64,000 nucleotides of DNA, from positions 94,438 to 158,437 of the forward strand of contig NZ_JAUYZI010000007.1 of NCBI RefSeq assembly GCF_030700245.1, read 5' to 3'. The translations under genes were made by a program, and so were the position numbers. This document shows positions 10,276 through 17,567 of this stretch, in pieces (the first letter of the stretch is position 1; every line of letters starts with the position of its first letter). The stretch comes from Methylobacterium amylolyticum. Lineage in GTDB: Bacteria > Pseudomonadota > Alphaproteobacteria > Rhizobiales > Beijerinckiaceae. A model generated the notes under the pieces. The model had not been told where the DNA came from. It did no database searches and worked only from the letters and a program-made list of their open reading frames with translations.

Positions 10276-11031
10276 ATGGCGGTCACGATCGACCCGATCC
10301 ACCAGTTCGAGCTGAAGACGCTCGTGCCGCTCGGCCATATCGGCAGCCAGCAGCTCGCGTTCACCCAGTCGGCCCTGTACATGTTCGCCGCGGTCGGCGT
10401 GATCGCGCTGATCACCATCGTCGCGACCGCCTCGCGCGCCGTCGTGCCGGGCCGCATGCAGGCGCTGGCGGAGATCTTCTACGAGTTCATGGAGGACACC
10501 CTCCATCAGGCGACCGGCGACGGCGGCAAGAAGTTCATGCCGCTGGTGTTCTCGCTGTTCATGTTCGTGCTGGTCCTGAACCTGTTCGGGATGATCCCCT
10601 ACGCCTTCGCGGTCACCAGCCACCTGATCATCACCTTCGGGCTGGCCGCCCTGGTGATCTCGGTGGTCGTCGGCTACGGCGTCTACAAGCACGGCGCACA
10701 CTTCTTCGGCCTGTTCGTCCCGTCGGGGGTGCCGAAGGTGCTGCTCGGCATCCTCGTGCCGATCGAGGTGATCTCGTTCATCTCGCGGCCGATCAGCCTC
10801 TCGGTCCGTCTGTTCGCCAACATGCTGGCCGGCCACATCGCGATGAAGATCTTCGCCTTCTTCGTGGTGCAACTCCTTCTCGCCGGCGCCTGGAGCGTGC
10901 TATCGCCCCTGCCGCTGTTCCTGACGATCGCCCTGACCGCCCTCGAATTCCTGGTCGCGGCGCTCCAGGCCTACGTCTTCGCGACGCTGACGGCGATCTA
11001 CCTCAACGACGCCCTTCACCCCGGCCACTGA
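10276..11031 (+). CDS. atpB: ATP synthase F0 subunit a
   Basis: This 251-residue, multi-spanning inner-membrane subunit forms the proton half-channels beside the c-ring. The essential arginine is visible at residue 178 in RPISLSVRLFANMLAGH. The N-terminus MAVTIDPIHQFELKTLVPL and the block FSLFMFVLVLNLFGMIPY are typical of alphaproteobacterial AtpB. ATG at 10276 is chosen because family members start with this sequence. An in-frame ATG seven codons upstream is possible. It lies between atpI and atpE in the F0 operon. Confidence 0.95.
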   Translation: MAVTIDPIHQFELKTLVPLGHIGSQQLAFTQSALYMFAAVGVIALITIVATASRAVVPGRMQALAEIFYEFMEDTLHQATGDGGKKFMPLVFSLFMFVLVLNLFGMIPYAFAVTSHLIITFGLAALVISVVVGYGVYKHGAHFFGLFVPSGVPKVLLGILVPIEVISFISRPISLSVRLFANMLAGHIAMKIFAFFVVQLLLAGAWSVLSPLPLFLTIALTALEFLVAALQAYVFATLTAIYLNDALHPGH

Positions 11032-11097
11032 CGGTCGGCTCCACCCGCCGCGAACGTCGCGCACGTTTTTCGCAAAGAAGAGACCTCAGGAGATATC

Positions 11098-11325
11098 ATG
11101 GATCCCGTCGCTGCGAAGTACATCGGCGCCGGCCTCGCCTGCCTCGGCATGGCGGGCGCGGGCATCGGCCTCGGCAATCTGTTCGGTCAGTTCCTCGCCG
11201 GCGCCCTTCGCAACCCCTCCGCTGCCGACGGCCAGCGCGCCACCCTGCTCCTGGGCTTCGCCCTCACCGAGGCGCTCGGCATCTTCTCGCTGCTGATCGC
11301 CCTCCTCCTCCTGTTCGCCGTCTGA
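11098..11325 (+). CDS. atpE: ATP synthase F0 subunit c
   Basis: This 75-residue hairpin of two membrane helices forms the rotor ring. The proton-carrying acid is Glu58 in [12 protein letters not shown], and the polar loop RNPSA (Arg38-Asn39-Pro40) contacts the central stalk. A strong ribosome site (AGGAG at about 11087-11091) sits 6-7 bases before the ATG, fitting the high copy number of this subunit. It is followed by a 140-base gap with a hairpin before atpF'. Confidence 0.97.
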   Translation: MDPVAAKYIGAGLACLGMAGAGIGLGNLFGQFLAGALRNPSAADGQRATLLLGFALTEALGIFSLLIALLLLFAV

Positions 11326-11388
11326 GGCGCACTCCGGGGGTCGCGGCGACGCGGCTCCCGGCCGGGCGGCCTCGGCCGCCGCTTCGCG

Positions 11389-11423
11389 GGTGAGCGTCCG
11401 GCGCCTGGGCGCGGGCGCTCACC
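11389..11423 (+). promoter_or_regulatory. Hairpin in the atpE-atpF' gap
   Basis: GGTGAGCG at 11389-11396 pairs perfectly with CGCTCACC at 11416-11423 around a 19-base GC-rich loop. It lies between atpE and atpF', where subunit c is needed in about ten copies and the b-type subunits in one each. No U-run follows. It may stabilise the upstream atpE transcript or attenuate downstream expression. Confidence 0.4.
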
Positions 11424-11465
11424 GTGTTTCTGCACCGCCGCCGCGGTGCCCTCTCGGACGGTGTC

Positions 11466-12044
11466 ATGGCGCAGCCCAACCCCCTCACAACGCCGCCTCC
11501 GGGCGCCGACACACAGATCGTGCCGGGCCATACCGAGCACGCCAACAGCCACACCGGCGCCTTCCCGCCCTTCGAGAGCTCCGGCTTCCTGGCGCAGCTC
11601 ATCTGGCTCGCCCTCGCCTTCGGGCTGCTCTACTACCTGATGGACAAGATCGCGCTGCCGCGGATCCAGGCCATCCTGCACAACCGCGCCGAGCGGCTGC
11701 GCTCGGATCTGGACCAGGCGCAGGCGATGAAGTCCGAGGCCGACGCCGCGGGCGTGGCCTACGAGACCGCGCTGAGCGACGCGCAGGCCAAGGCGCGCGA
11801 CATCGCCCAGGCCACGCGCAACGACCTCGCCGCCGAGGCCGACGACAAGCGGAAGTCGCTCGAAGGCGACCTGAACGCCAAGCTCGCAGCCGCCGAGGCG
11901 ACCATCCGCAGCCGCACCGAGCAGGCCATGGGCAACGTCCGCGAGATCGCCGGCGACACGGCCGCGGCGATCGTCGAGCGCCTGACCGGGCAGGCTCCCG
12001 ACCGGGCGAGCCTCGACCGCGCCCTCGACGCCACCGCACACTGA
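11466..12044 (+). CDS. atpF': ATP synthase F0 subunit b' (second b-type subunit)
   Basis: This 192-residue peripheral-stalk subunit has an N-terminal tail of about 40 residues, one membrane helix (FLAQLIWLALAFGLLYYLM) and a long Ala/Glu/Arg-rich coiled coil that reaches F1. Alphaproteobacteria and photosynthetic lineages carry two unlike b subunits, and the longer N-terminus and gene order mark this as b'. ATG at 11466 is preferred over one at 11424, since MAQPNPLT matches the usual start for the family and the upstream part looks like leader sequence. It ends 12 bases before atpF. Confidence 0.9.
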   Translation: MAQPNPLTTPPPGADTQIVPGHTEHANSHTGAFPPFESSGFLAQLIWLALAFGLLYYLMDKIALPRIQAILHNRAERLRSDLDQAQAMKSEADAAGVAYETALSDAQAKARDIAQATRNDLAAEADDKRKSLEGDLNAKLAAAEATIRSRTEQAMGNVREIAGDTAAAIVERLTGQAPDRASLDRALDATAH

Positions 12045-12056
12045 CGGGGACGGTTC

Positions 12057-12545
12057 ATGCTGCTCGAAGCGGAATTCTGGGTCGCCGTCGCCTTCTTCGT
12101 CTTCATGGCGATCGTCTGGAAGGTCGGCGGCTTCACGACGATGACCAAGGGGCTCGACGGGCGCGCCAACCGCATCCGCCACGAACTCGACGAGGCCAAG
12201 CGCCTGCGCGAGGAGGCCGCCGCCGTGCTGGCCGACTACAAGCGCCGCCGGACCGAGGCCGAGCGCGAGGCGGAGACGATCGTCGCCAACGCCCGCGAGG
12301 AAGCGCAGCGCGCCGCCGACGAGGGGCACCGCAAGCTCGACGAGTTCCTCGCCCGCCGGACCAAGGCCGCCGAGACGAAGATCGCGCAGGCCGAGGCCCA
12401 GGCCGAGGCGCAGGTTCGCGCCGCCGCCGCGGAGGCTGCGGTCCGCGTCTCCGAGACGATCCTGCGCGAGCGGATGCAGGGCGAGGCCGCCCAGGGACTG
12501 ATCCGCTCCAGCCTCGGCGAGATCCGCACCCGCATGCGCTCCTGA
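12057..12545 (+). CDS. atpF: ATP synthase F0 subunit b
   Basis: This 162-residue peripheral-stalk subunit starts [21 protein letters not shown], a membrane helix beginning at residue 6, followed by a continuous charged coiled coil ([36 protein letters not shown]). It pairs with b' to form the stator. It is the last gene of the F0 operon and is followed by an intrinsic terminator. The F1 genes are not in this window, as expected for alphaproteobacteria where the two operons are unlinked. Confidence 0.95.
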   Translation: MLLEAEFWVAVAFFVFMAIVWKVGGFTTMTKGLDGRANRIRHELDEAKRLREEAAAVLADYKRRRTEAEREAETIVANAREEAQRAADEGHRKLDEFLARRTKAAETKIAQAEAQAEAQVRAAAAEAAVRVSETILRERMQGEAAQGLIRSSLGEIRTRMRS

Positions 12546-12566
12546 CGGGCGCGTCCCTCCGATCCG

Positions 12567-12592
12567 AAAAGCCGCCTCCGGGCGGCTTTTTT
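12567..12592 (+). terminator. Intrinsic terminator of the F0 ATP synthase operon
   Basis: GCCGCC (12571-12576) pairs with GGCGGC (12581-12586) across TCCG, extended by AAAA/TTTT pairs, and six T residues follow at 12587-12592. It lies 22 bases after the atpF stop. The A-rich 5' side means it can also work for the minus-strand hydrolase reading in from the right. Confidence 0.92.
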
Positions 12593-12614
12593 CGTTCCAA
12601 GGCGGATGGAGGTC

Positions 12615-13442
12615 TCAGCCTTTCAGGAAGTCCAGGAGGTCGGCGTTCAGGCGATCGGCGTGGGTGAACGGCACGGCGTGCGATGCACCCTCGTAGACCG
12701 CGAGCCGGGCCCCCGGGATCGCGGCGGCCGCCGCCTTGCCGGAGACGGGAAACGGCACGGTCTCGTCGGCGTCGCCGTGCACCACCAGGGTCGGCACCCG
12801 GAAGGCGGCCATGTCGGCGCGGAAGTCGGTCTCGCCGAAGGCGCGCACGCAGTCGACCGTGGCCTTCGGCGATGCCAGCATCGCGAGGTTCCCGGTCCAC
12901 TGGATCAGCTCGGCCGACACCGGCGAGGAGAAGACCCCGGCGCCGAAGAACGTCTTGGCGAAATTGGCGAGGAAATGCGGGCGGTTCTTCTTGAGGCCGT
13001 CGATCATGCCCGCGAACACCGCGGCGTCGACACCGTCGGGGTTGTCGGCGGTCTTGAGCAGGTACGGCGGCACCGCCGAGATCAACGCCGCCCGGGTGAC
13101 GCGGGCCCCGCCGTGCCGGCCCATGTAGCGGGCGATCTCGCCGCCGCCCATCGAGAAGCCCACCAGTGCCACATCCTGAAGGTCGAGACCGTCGAGCACG
13201 GCCTTCAGGTCGTCGGCGAAGGTGTCGTAGTCGTAGCCCGCCCAGGTCTGGTCGGAGCGCCCGAAACCGCGCCGGTCGTAGGCGATGGTGCGGAAGCCCG
13301 CCTCGGTCAGCGCCGGCTGCTGGTACTCCCACATGTCGGCATCGAGCGGCCAGCCGTGGATCAGCACCACCGGCCGTCCGCGTCCCCAATCCTTGTAGAA
13401 CAGCCGCGCGCCGTCCCGGGCCTCGATGAAGGGCATCGCCAT
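12615..13442 (-). CDS. Alpha/beta hydrolase, non-heme chloroperoxidase-like
   Basis: This 275-residue soluble hydrolase has the classic order: oxyanion loop HGWPLDADMW, nucleophile Ser in GFSMGGGEIARY, acid in VVHGDADETVPF, and the His of GASHAVPF. This pattern, with the Trp after the HG motif, is typical of the cofactor-free haloperoxidase/esterase branch. Natural substrates are usually unknown, and activity is probably esterase or perhydrolase. It converges on the ATP synthase operon and is divergent from the manganese catalase gene, with a 224-base gap. Any functional tie to peroxide metabolism is only suggested by that position. Confidence 0.85.
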   Translation of the reverse strand: MAMPFIEARDGARLFYKDWGRGRPVVLIHGWPLDADMWEYQQPALTEAGFRTIAYDRRGFGRSDQTWAGYDYDTFADDLKAVLDGLDLQDVALVGFSMGGGEIARYMGRHGGARVTRAALISAVPPYLLKTADNPDGVDAAVFAGMIDGLKKNRPHFLANFAKTFFGAGVFSSPVSAELIQWTGNLAMLASPKATVDCVRAFGETDFRADMAAFRVPTLVVHGDADETVPFPVSGKAAAAAIPGARLAVYEGASHAVPFTHADRLNADLLDFLKG

Positions 13443-13619
13443 CGCTCCGTCGAAAGCGTGTCAACGGCCGGAAGCCCCGCGGCGGTTCCGCTCCACCGCC
13501 GTGGCATGGGCCGGTCCGAACGCGCGCGAGCGGCCTCGACCGGCATCGGTTCCCACGCCCTTTTTGCGCGGGCCGTGCGAACCCGCGCCGCCGCGGGTGG
13601 TTGGAGGGGTATTCGTCAC

Positions 13620-13636
13620 ATACTCACGGTGAGTAT
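13620..13636. promoter_or_regulatory. Perfect 17-bp palindrome upstream of manganese catalase
   Basis: ATACTCAC-G-GTGAGTAT has 8-base arms around a single central base and is located 31-47 bases before the catalase ATG. Size, symmetry and the T(N)CTCAC/GTGAG(N)A pattern resemble operators of TetR-family repressors. No TetR gene lies in this window, so the regulator, if any, is encoded elsewhere. Confidence 0.65.
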
Positions 13637-13666
13637 CTGGCGCCCGACATACGCGGGGATTTTCCC

Positions 13667-14524
13667 ATGTACTACTTCGACAAGCGCCTTCAGTATCCCG
13701 TTCGCGTCGACAGCCCCGATCCCGTCTTCGCCCGCATGCTCCAGCAGGCGATCGGCGGTATCGAGGGCGAGATCCGCGTGTGCATGCAGTACTTCTTCCA
13801 GGCCTGGGGCGCGCGCGGCCCGTCGACCAAGTACCGCGAGATGCTGCTGAACACGGCCACCGAGGAGATCGGCCACATCGAGATGCTGGCGACGGCCGTG
13901 GCGATGAATCTCGAGACCGCGCCGTCCAAGGTCCAGGAGGCCGGGGCGGCCGACACCATCGTCGGCGCAGTGATGGGCGGCGAGAACCCGCGCCACATGG
14001 TCGAGGGCATGCTGCACCGGCACATCCTGTCGACCGGCATGGCAGCCTTTCCGGCCAATTGCGAGGGCGTGCCCTTCGACATGAGCCACATCTACGCGAG
14101 CGGAAATCTCGCGGCGGACATGTACTGCAACGTCGCCGCCGAGAGCACCGGCCGGGTGCTGGCGACGCGGCTGTACAACGCCACCAACGATGCCGGCATG
14201 AAGGACATGCTCCACTTCATGATCGCCCGCGACACGATGCACCAGCAACAATGGCTCGCGGTGATCGAGGAACTCGGCGGCCACGCCGGGGCGCTGCCGA
14301 TCCCGAACTCCTTCCCGCAGGAGAAGGAGGATCAGCGCAACAACTACAATTTTTACGTCACGTCGGTGGACGGCACCCTGTCCGAGGGCGGCCGCTGGAC
14401 GCAGGGGCCCTCGCTCGACGGCAAGGGCGAGTACACCGTGTTCAAGAACAAGCCGATGGGCGAGGAGCCCAATCTCGGCCCGGCCCGGCCCGACAGCAGC
14501 GCGCAGAACGAACAGATCGCCTGA
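13667..14524 (+). CDS. Manganese (non-heme) catalase
   Basis: This 285-residue protein dismutates hydrogen peroxide at a di-manganese centre and forms hexamers in the family. Likely ligands are the Glu in GIEGEIRVCMQYFFQ, the ATEEIGHIEM motif (Glu and His), the later Glu of AAESTGRVLATRLY, and His in ARDTMHQQQW. The C-terminal tail wraps neighbouring subunits in known structures. The start MYYFDKRLQYPVRV matches the family N-terminus, so ATG at 13667 is chosen over an upstream in-frame start at 13601 that would put the palindromic operator inside the gene. It stands alone, followed by the FrmR-like gene. Confidence 0.93.
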   Translation: MYYFDKRLQYPVRVDSPDPVFARMLQQAIGGIEGEIRVCMQYFFQAWGARGPSTKYREMLLNTATEEIGHIEMLATAVAMNLETAPSKVQEAGAADTIVGAVMGGENPRHMVEGMLHRHILSTGMAAFPANCEGVPFDMSHIYASGNLAADMYCNVAAESTGRVLATRLYNATNDAGMKDMLHFMIARDTMHQQQWLAVIEELGGHAGALPIPNSFPQEKEDQRNNYNFYVTSVDGTLSEGGRWTQGPSLDGKGEYTVFKNKPMGEEPNLGPARPDSSAQNEQIA

Positions 14525-14568
14525 GGCGTCGCGCGCGTCCCGCATCGTGCGCGGGGACCATCGCCATA

Positions 14569-14581
14569 ACCTATGATAGGT
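14569..14581. promoter_or_regulatory. 13-bp palindrome upstream of the FrmR-like gene
   Basis: ACCTA-TGA-TAGGT is a perfect inverted repeat 30 bases before the GTG start of the CsoR/FrmR-family gene. Its centre contains TATGAT, a good -10 hexamer, so a protein bound here would block transcription. Autoregulation by the downstream repressor is the simplest reading, though known CsoR/FrmR sites usually have longer G or C tracts. Confidence 0.5.
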
Positions 14582-14610
14582 CATGAACCCTCGGGGCGAC
14601 GGGGGCAACC

Positions 14611-14937
14611 GTGGACGGGATCGAGGCGGACATCGCCGGGGACAGGATCGAACTCCGGCGCAGCGACGCGGCCAAGCGGCCGCTGCTCCAGCGCCTGAAC
14701 CGGATCGAAGGTCAGGTGCGGGGCCTGCGCGGGATGGTCGAAGCCGACCGCTACTGCCTCGACGAGGTCCAGCAGATCAACGCCATCACCGCCGCCCTGC
14801 GGGAGGTGGCGCTGGTCATCATCGCCGAGCACGTGGCGGCGGGGGTCTCCCTCGCCGCCCGCGCCGACACCCCTGAGAGCGTCGCCGTCGCGGACGTGAT
14901 GCGCGTGCTGCGGGCGGCCATGCGCAAGAGCGAGTAA
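14611..14937 (+). CDS. CsoR/RcnR/FrmR-family transcriptional repressor, FrmR-like ligand set
   Basis: This all-helical repressor of 108 residues has the core RLNRIEGQVRGLRGMVEADRYCLDEVQQINAI. In copper-sensing CsoR the metal is held by Cys36, His61 and Cys65. Here the equivalents are Cys49, His74 and Gly78, so the third copper ligand is missing. Cys plus His alone is the set used by formaldehyde-sensing FrmR. The start is GTG at 14611, with no alternative ATG before the conserved core. A palindrome overlapping a possible -10 lies just upstream, and a zinc alcohol dehydrogenase follows 202 bases downstream. Formaldehyde or other aldehyde sensing is inferred, not shown. Confidence 0.82.
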   Translation: MDGIEADIAGDRIELRRSDAAKRPLLQRLNRIEGQVRGLRGMVEADRYCLDEVQQINAITAALREVALVIIAEHVAAGVSLAARADTPESVAVADVMRVLRAAMRKSE

Positions 14938-15138
14938 GCGGGTCTCCGGACCGCCCTCAGACGACGAACGGATCGGCGAGGCCGACGCGGGCAGCCGCGC
15001 GCGCCCGCGCACGCCCGAAATCCTGCGCCGGACGACCCGCCGACCTCGGGAACGCACCGTTGGAACTTGGCCGTGTCATCGCGGGCTTCCTCGTCAGGCC
15101 GCGCCCGCGCGCACGCTTCCCATCTGGAGATCAGAACG

Positions 15139-16311
15139 ATGAAGGCTCTCTGCTGGCACGGCAGGAACGACATCCGCTGCGATACGGTGCCGGATCCGCA
15201 GATCGAGGATTCCCGCGACGTGATCATCAAGGTCACGTCCTGCGCGATCTGCGGCTCGGACCTCCATCTCATGGACGGACTGATGCCGACCATGGAATCC
15301 GGCGATGTGCTCGGCCACGAATTCATGGGCGAGGTCGTCGAGGTCGGCCAGGGGTTCACAAAGTTCAAGAAGGGCGACCGGATCGTCGTGCCCTTCAACA
15401 TCAATTGCGGCGAATGCCGCCAGTGCAAGCTCGGCAACTGGTCGGTCTGCCAGCGCTCGAACCGCAACGCCGAGATGGCGGCCGCGATGTTCGGCTACAC
15501 CACCGCCGGCCTGTTCGGCTACTCGCACCTCACCGGCGGCTACGCGGGCGGCCAGGCCGAGTACGTCCGCGTGCCGATGGCCGACGTGGCGCCGATGAAG
15601 GTCCCGGACGGCATGGACGACGAGTCGGCCCTGTTCCTCACCGACATCCTGCCCACAGGCTGGCAGGGCGCCGAACACTGCGAGATCCAGGGCGGCGAGA
15701 CGATTGCGATCTGGGGCGCCGGGCCGGTCGGCTTCTTCGCGATCCAGTCGGCCAAGCTGATGGGTGCCGAGCGGATCATCGCCATCGACACGGTTCCCGA
15801 GCGCCTCGAACTGGCGCGGAAGGCGGGGGCGACCGACATCATCGATTTTGAGAAGGAAGACGTGTTCGAGCGCATCAAGGAGATCAGCCGCGGCGAGGGC
15901 GCCGACGCGGTGATCGACTGCGTCGGCATGGAGGCCACCGCCGGCCACGGCATCGCCGGCGTGGTGAGCGCGATCCAGGAGAAGCTCACCGCGACCGAGC
16001 GGCCCTACGTGCTGACCGAGGCGATCAAGGCGGTGCGCCCCTGCGGCATCGTCTCGATCCCCGGCGTCTACGGCGGGCCGCTGCCGATCAACATGGGCTC
16101 GGTGGTGCAGAAGGGCCTGACCCTCAAGAGCGGCCAGACCCACGTGAAGCGCTACCTGGAGACGCTCACGGAGCTGATCCAGCAGGGCAAGCTCGATGTC
16201 ACGTCGCTGATCACCCACCGTTCGACGAATCTCGCCGACGGCCCGGATCTCTACAAGACGTTCCGCGACAAGAAGGACGGCTGCGTGAAGGTCGTCTTCC
16301 ACCCGAACTGA
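15139..16311 (+). CDS. Zinc-dependent alcohol dehydrogenase, formaldehyde dehydrogenase-like
   Basis: This 390-residue medium-chain dehydrogenase/reductase has a catalytic zinc site with Cys38 (CAICGSDLH) and His60-Glu61 (LGHEFMG). The structural zinc site is Cys90, Cys93, Cys96 and Cys104. A Rossmann motif WGAGPVGFFAIQSAK binds NAD(P). The length and the insertion around AMFGYTTAGLFGYSHL resemble the glutathione-independent formaldehyde dehydrogenase branch, though substrate cannot be fixed from sequence. ATG at 15139 has GGAG 9-12 bases upstream. An in-frame extension to 15067 lacks homology. It follows the FrmR-like repressor and ends in an intrinsic terminator. Confidence 0.9.
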   Translation: MKALCWHGRNDIRCDTVPDPQIEDSRDVIIKVTSCAICGSDLHLMDGLMPTMESGDVLGHEFMGEVVEVGQGFTKFKKGDRIVVPFNINCGECRQCKLGNWSVCQRSNRNAEMAAAMFGYTTAGLFGYSHLTGGYAGGQAEYVRVPMADVAPMKVPDGMDDESALFLTDILPTGWQGAEHCEIQGGETIAIWGAGPVGFFAIQSAKLMGAERIIAIDTVPERLELARKAGATDIIDFEKEDVFERIKEISRGEGADAVIDCVGMEATAGHGIAGVVSAIQEKLTATERPYVLTEAIKAVRPCGIVSIPGVYGGPLPINMGSVVQKGLTLKSGQTHVKRYLETLTELIQQGKLDVTSLITHRSTNLADGPDLYKTFRDKKDGCVKVVFHPN

Positions 16312-16334
16312 TTTCTTCTCGCTCTACCGGCATC

Positions 16335-16358
16335 CGGGCGGCGCAAGCCGCCCGTTTT
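16335..16358 (+). terminator. Intrinsic terminator after the alcohol dehydrogenase
   Basis: CGGGCGGC (16335-16342) pairs with GCCGCCCG (16347-16354) around GCAA, followed by TTTT at 16355-16358. It lies 23 bases after the stop and 16 bases before the next ATG, so the MRJP-like gene would need its own promoter or read-through. Confidence 0.85.
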
Positions 16359-16373
16359 CATTGGGTATCACGC

Positions 16374-17558
16374 ATGATCACGACGCCGACGATCCGGGCG
16401 CTGAGCGCCACGCTGTTCTACGCCACCGCTGCCCCGGCCCTGGCGCAGGAGCCGTCCCGTCCGGCCACACCCGCACCGACCGCATCGCCGGGCGGGCTCA
16501 CGCAGGTGGCCCGGTTCGACCATCAGGTGACCGGCGTGACGGTCACCAAGGACGGGCGGATCTTCGTCAACTTCCCGCGCTGGACCGAGGACGCGCCGGT
16601 CTCCGTGGCCGAATTGAAGGACGGCAAGCCGGTGCCTTACCCGAACGCCGAGTGGAACGCGTGGCGCAACGCGCGCAAGGACACGCTCGACCCGAAGACC
16701 CACTTCGTCTGCGTGCAGAGCGTGGTGGCCGATCCCCACGACCGCCTCTGGGTGGTCGATGCGGCGGCCCCCGCCATGGCGGCGCTCGTCAAGGACGGGC
16801 CGAAGCTCGTCGGCATCGACTTGAAGACCAACGCGGTGACGAAGACCATCGCCTTCGACCCGTCGATCGCCCCGCAGGGTTCCTATCTCAACGACGTGCG
16901 GATCTCGCCGGACGGCAAGACCGCCTACCTCACCGATTCCGGCGCCGAGGGCGCGCTGATCGTCGTGGACATCGACTCCGGCTCCGCCAAGCGGCTGCTC
17001 GCGGGCGCCCCCGCGACCATGCCCGACAAGAGCGTGACCGTGACCTACGACGGCAAGCCCCTGCGCCGGCCCGACGGGCGCGGCGTCGAGTTCGCGGCCG
17101 ACGGCATCGCACTCTCTCCGGACGGCGGGACGCTGTACTGGCAGGCGATCAAGGGCAAGACCCTCTACAGCCTGCCGACCGACGCCCTGACCGGCTGGGC
17201 CACCGCCGCGATCGTCCCGGAATCCTTGAGCGACCGCAGCCTGACGGCCAAGATCGCGACAATCGGCGAGAACGGCCCCGCCGACGGGCTGATCATCGCG
17301 CGGAGCGACGGCCGGATGTACGTAACCTCGCCCCAGGACGACGCGATCAAGGTCCGGGAACTCGGCGGCAACAATGCCGGCCTGACGACCCTGGTGCAGG
17401 ATCCGCGTCTGCGCTGGCCCGATACGTTCAGCGAGGGGCCGGACGGCACGCTCTACGTCACCACCTCGCACATCCAGGACTCGGCCTTCTATAGGCCCGA
17501 CGCGCCGATCAGCCTGCCGACCGAATTGTGGAGCTTCAAGCCCTCCGCCCCGCGCTGA
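16374..17558 (+). CDS. Yellow/major royal jelly protein (MRJP) family exported protein
   Basis: The protein has 394 residues with a signal peptide (about 1-24, ending ATAAPALA). A beta-propeller-like body follows with the MRJP/yellow hallmarks VTVTKDGRIFVNFPRW, PYPNAEWNAW, CVQSVVADPHDRLWVVDA, SYLNDVRISPDGKTAYLTDSG and VEFAADGIALSPDGGTLYW. Bacterial members are predicted periplasmic lactonase-like or ligand-binding proteins without settled function. It follows the alcohol dehydrogenase on the same strand and converges with the P450 gene, whose stop is 10 bases away. Family assignment is firm, but the activity is unknown. Confidence 0.85.
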   Translation: MITTPTIRALSATLFYATAAPALAQEPSRPATPAPTASPGGLTQVARFDHQVTGVTVTKDGRIFVNFPRWTEDAPVSVAELKDGKPVPYPNAEWNAWRNARKDTLDPKTHFVCVQSVVADPHDRLWVVDAAAPAMAALVKDGPKLVGIDLKTNAVTKTIAFDPSIAPQGSYLNDVRISPDGKTAYLTDSGAEGALIVVDIDSGSAKRLLAGAPATMPDKSVTVTYDGKPLRRPDGRGVEFAADGIALSPDGGTLYWQAIKGKTLYSLPTDALTGWATAAIVPESLSDRSLTAKIATIGENGPADGLIIARSDGRMYVTSPQDDAIKVRELGGNNAGLTTLVQDPRLRWPDTFSEGPDGTLYVTTSHIQDSAFYRPDAPISLPTELWSFKPSAPR

Positions 17559-17567
17559 GGCGGAGAC

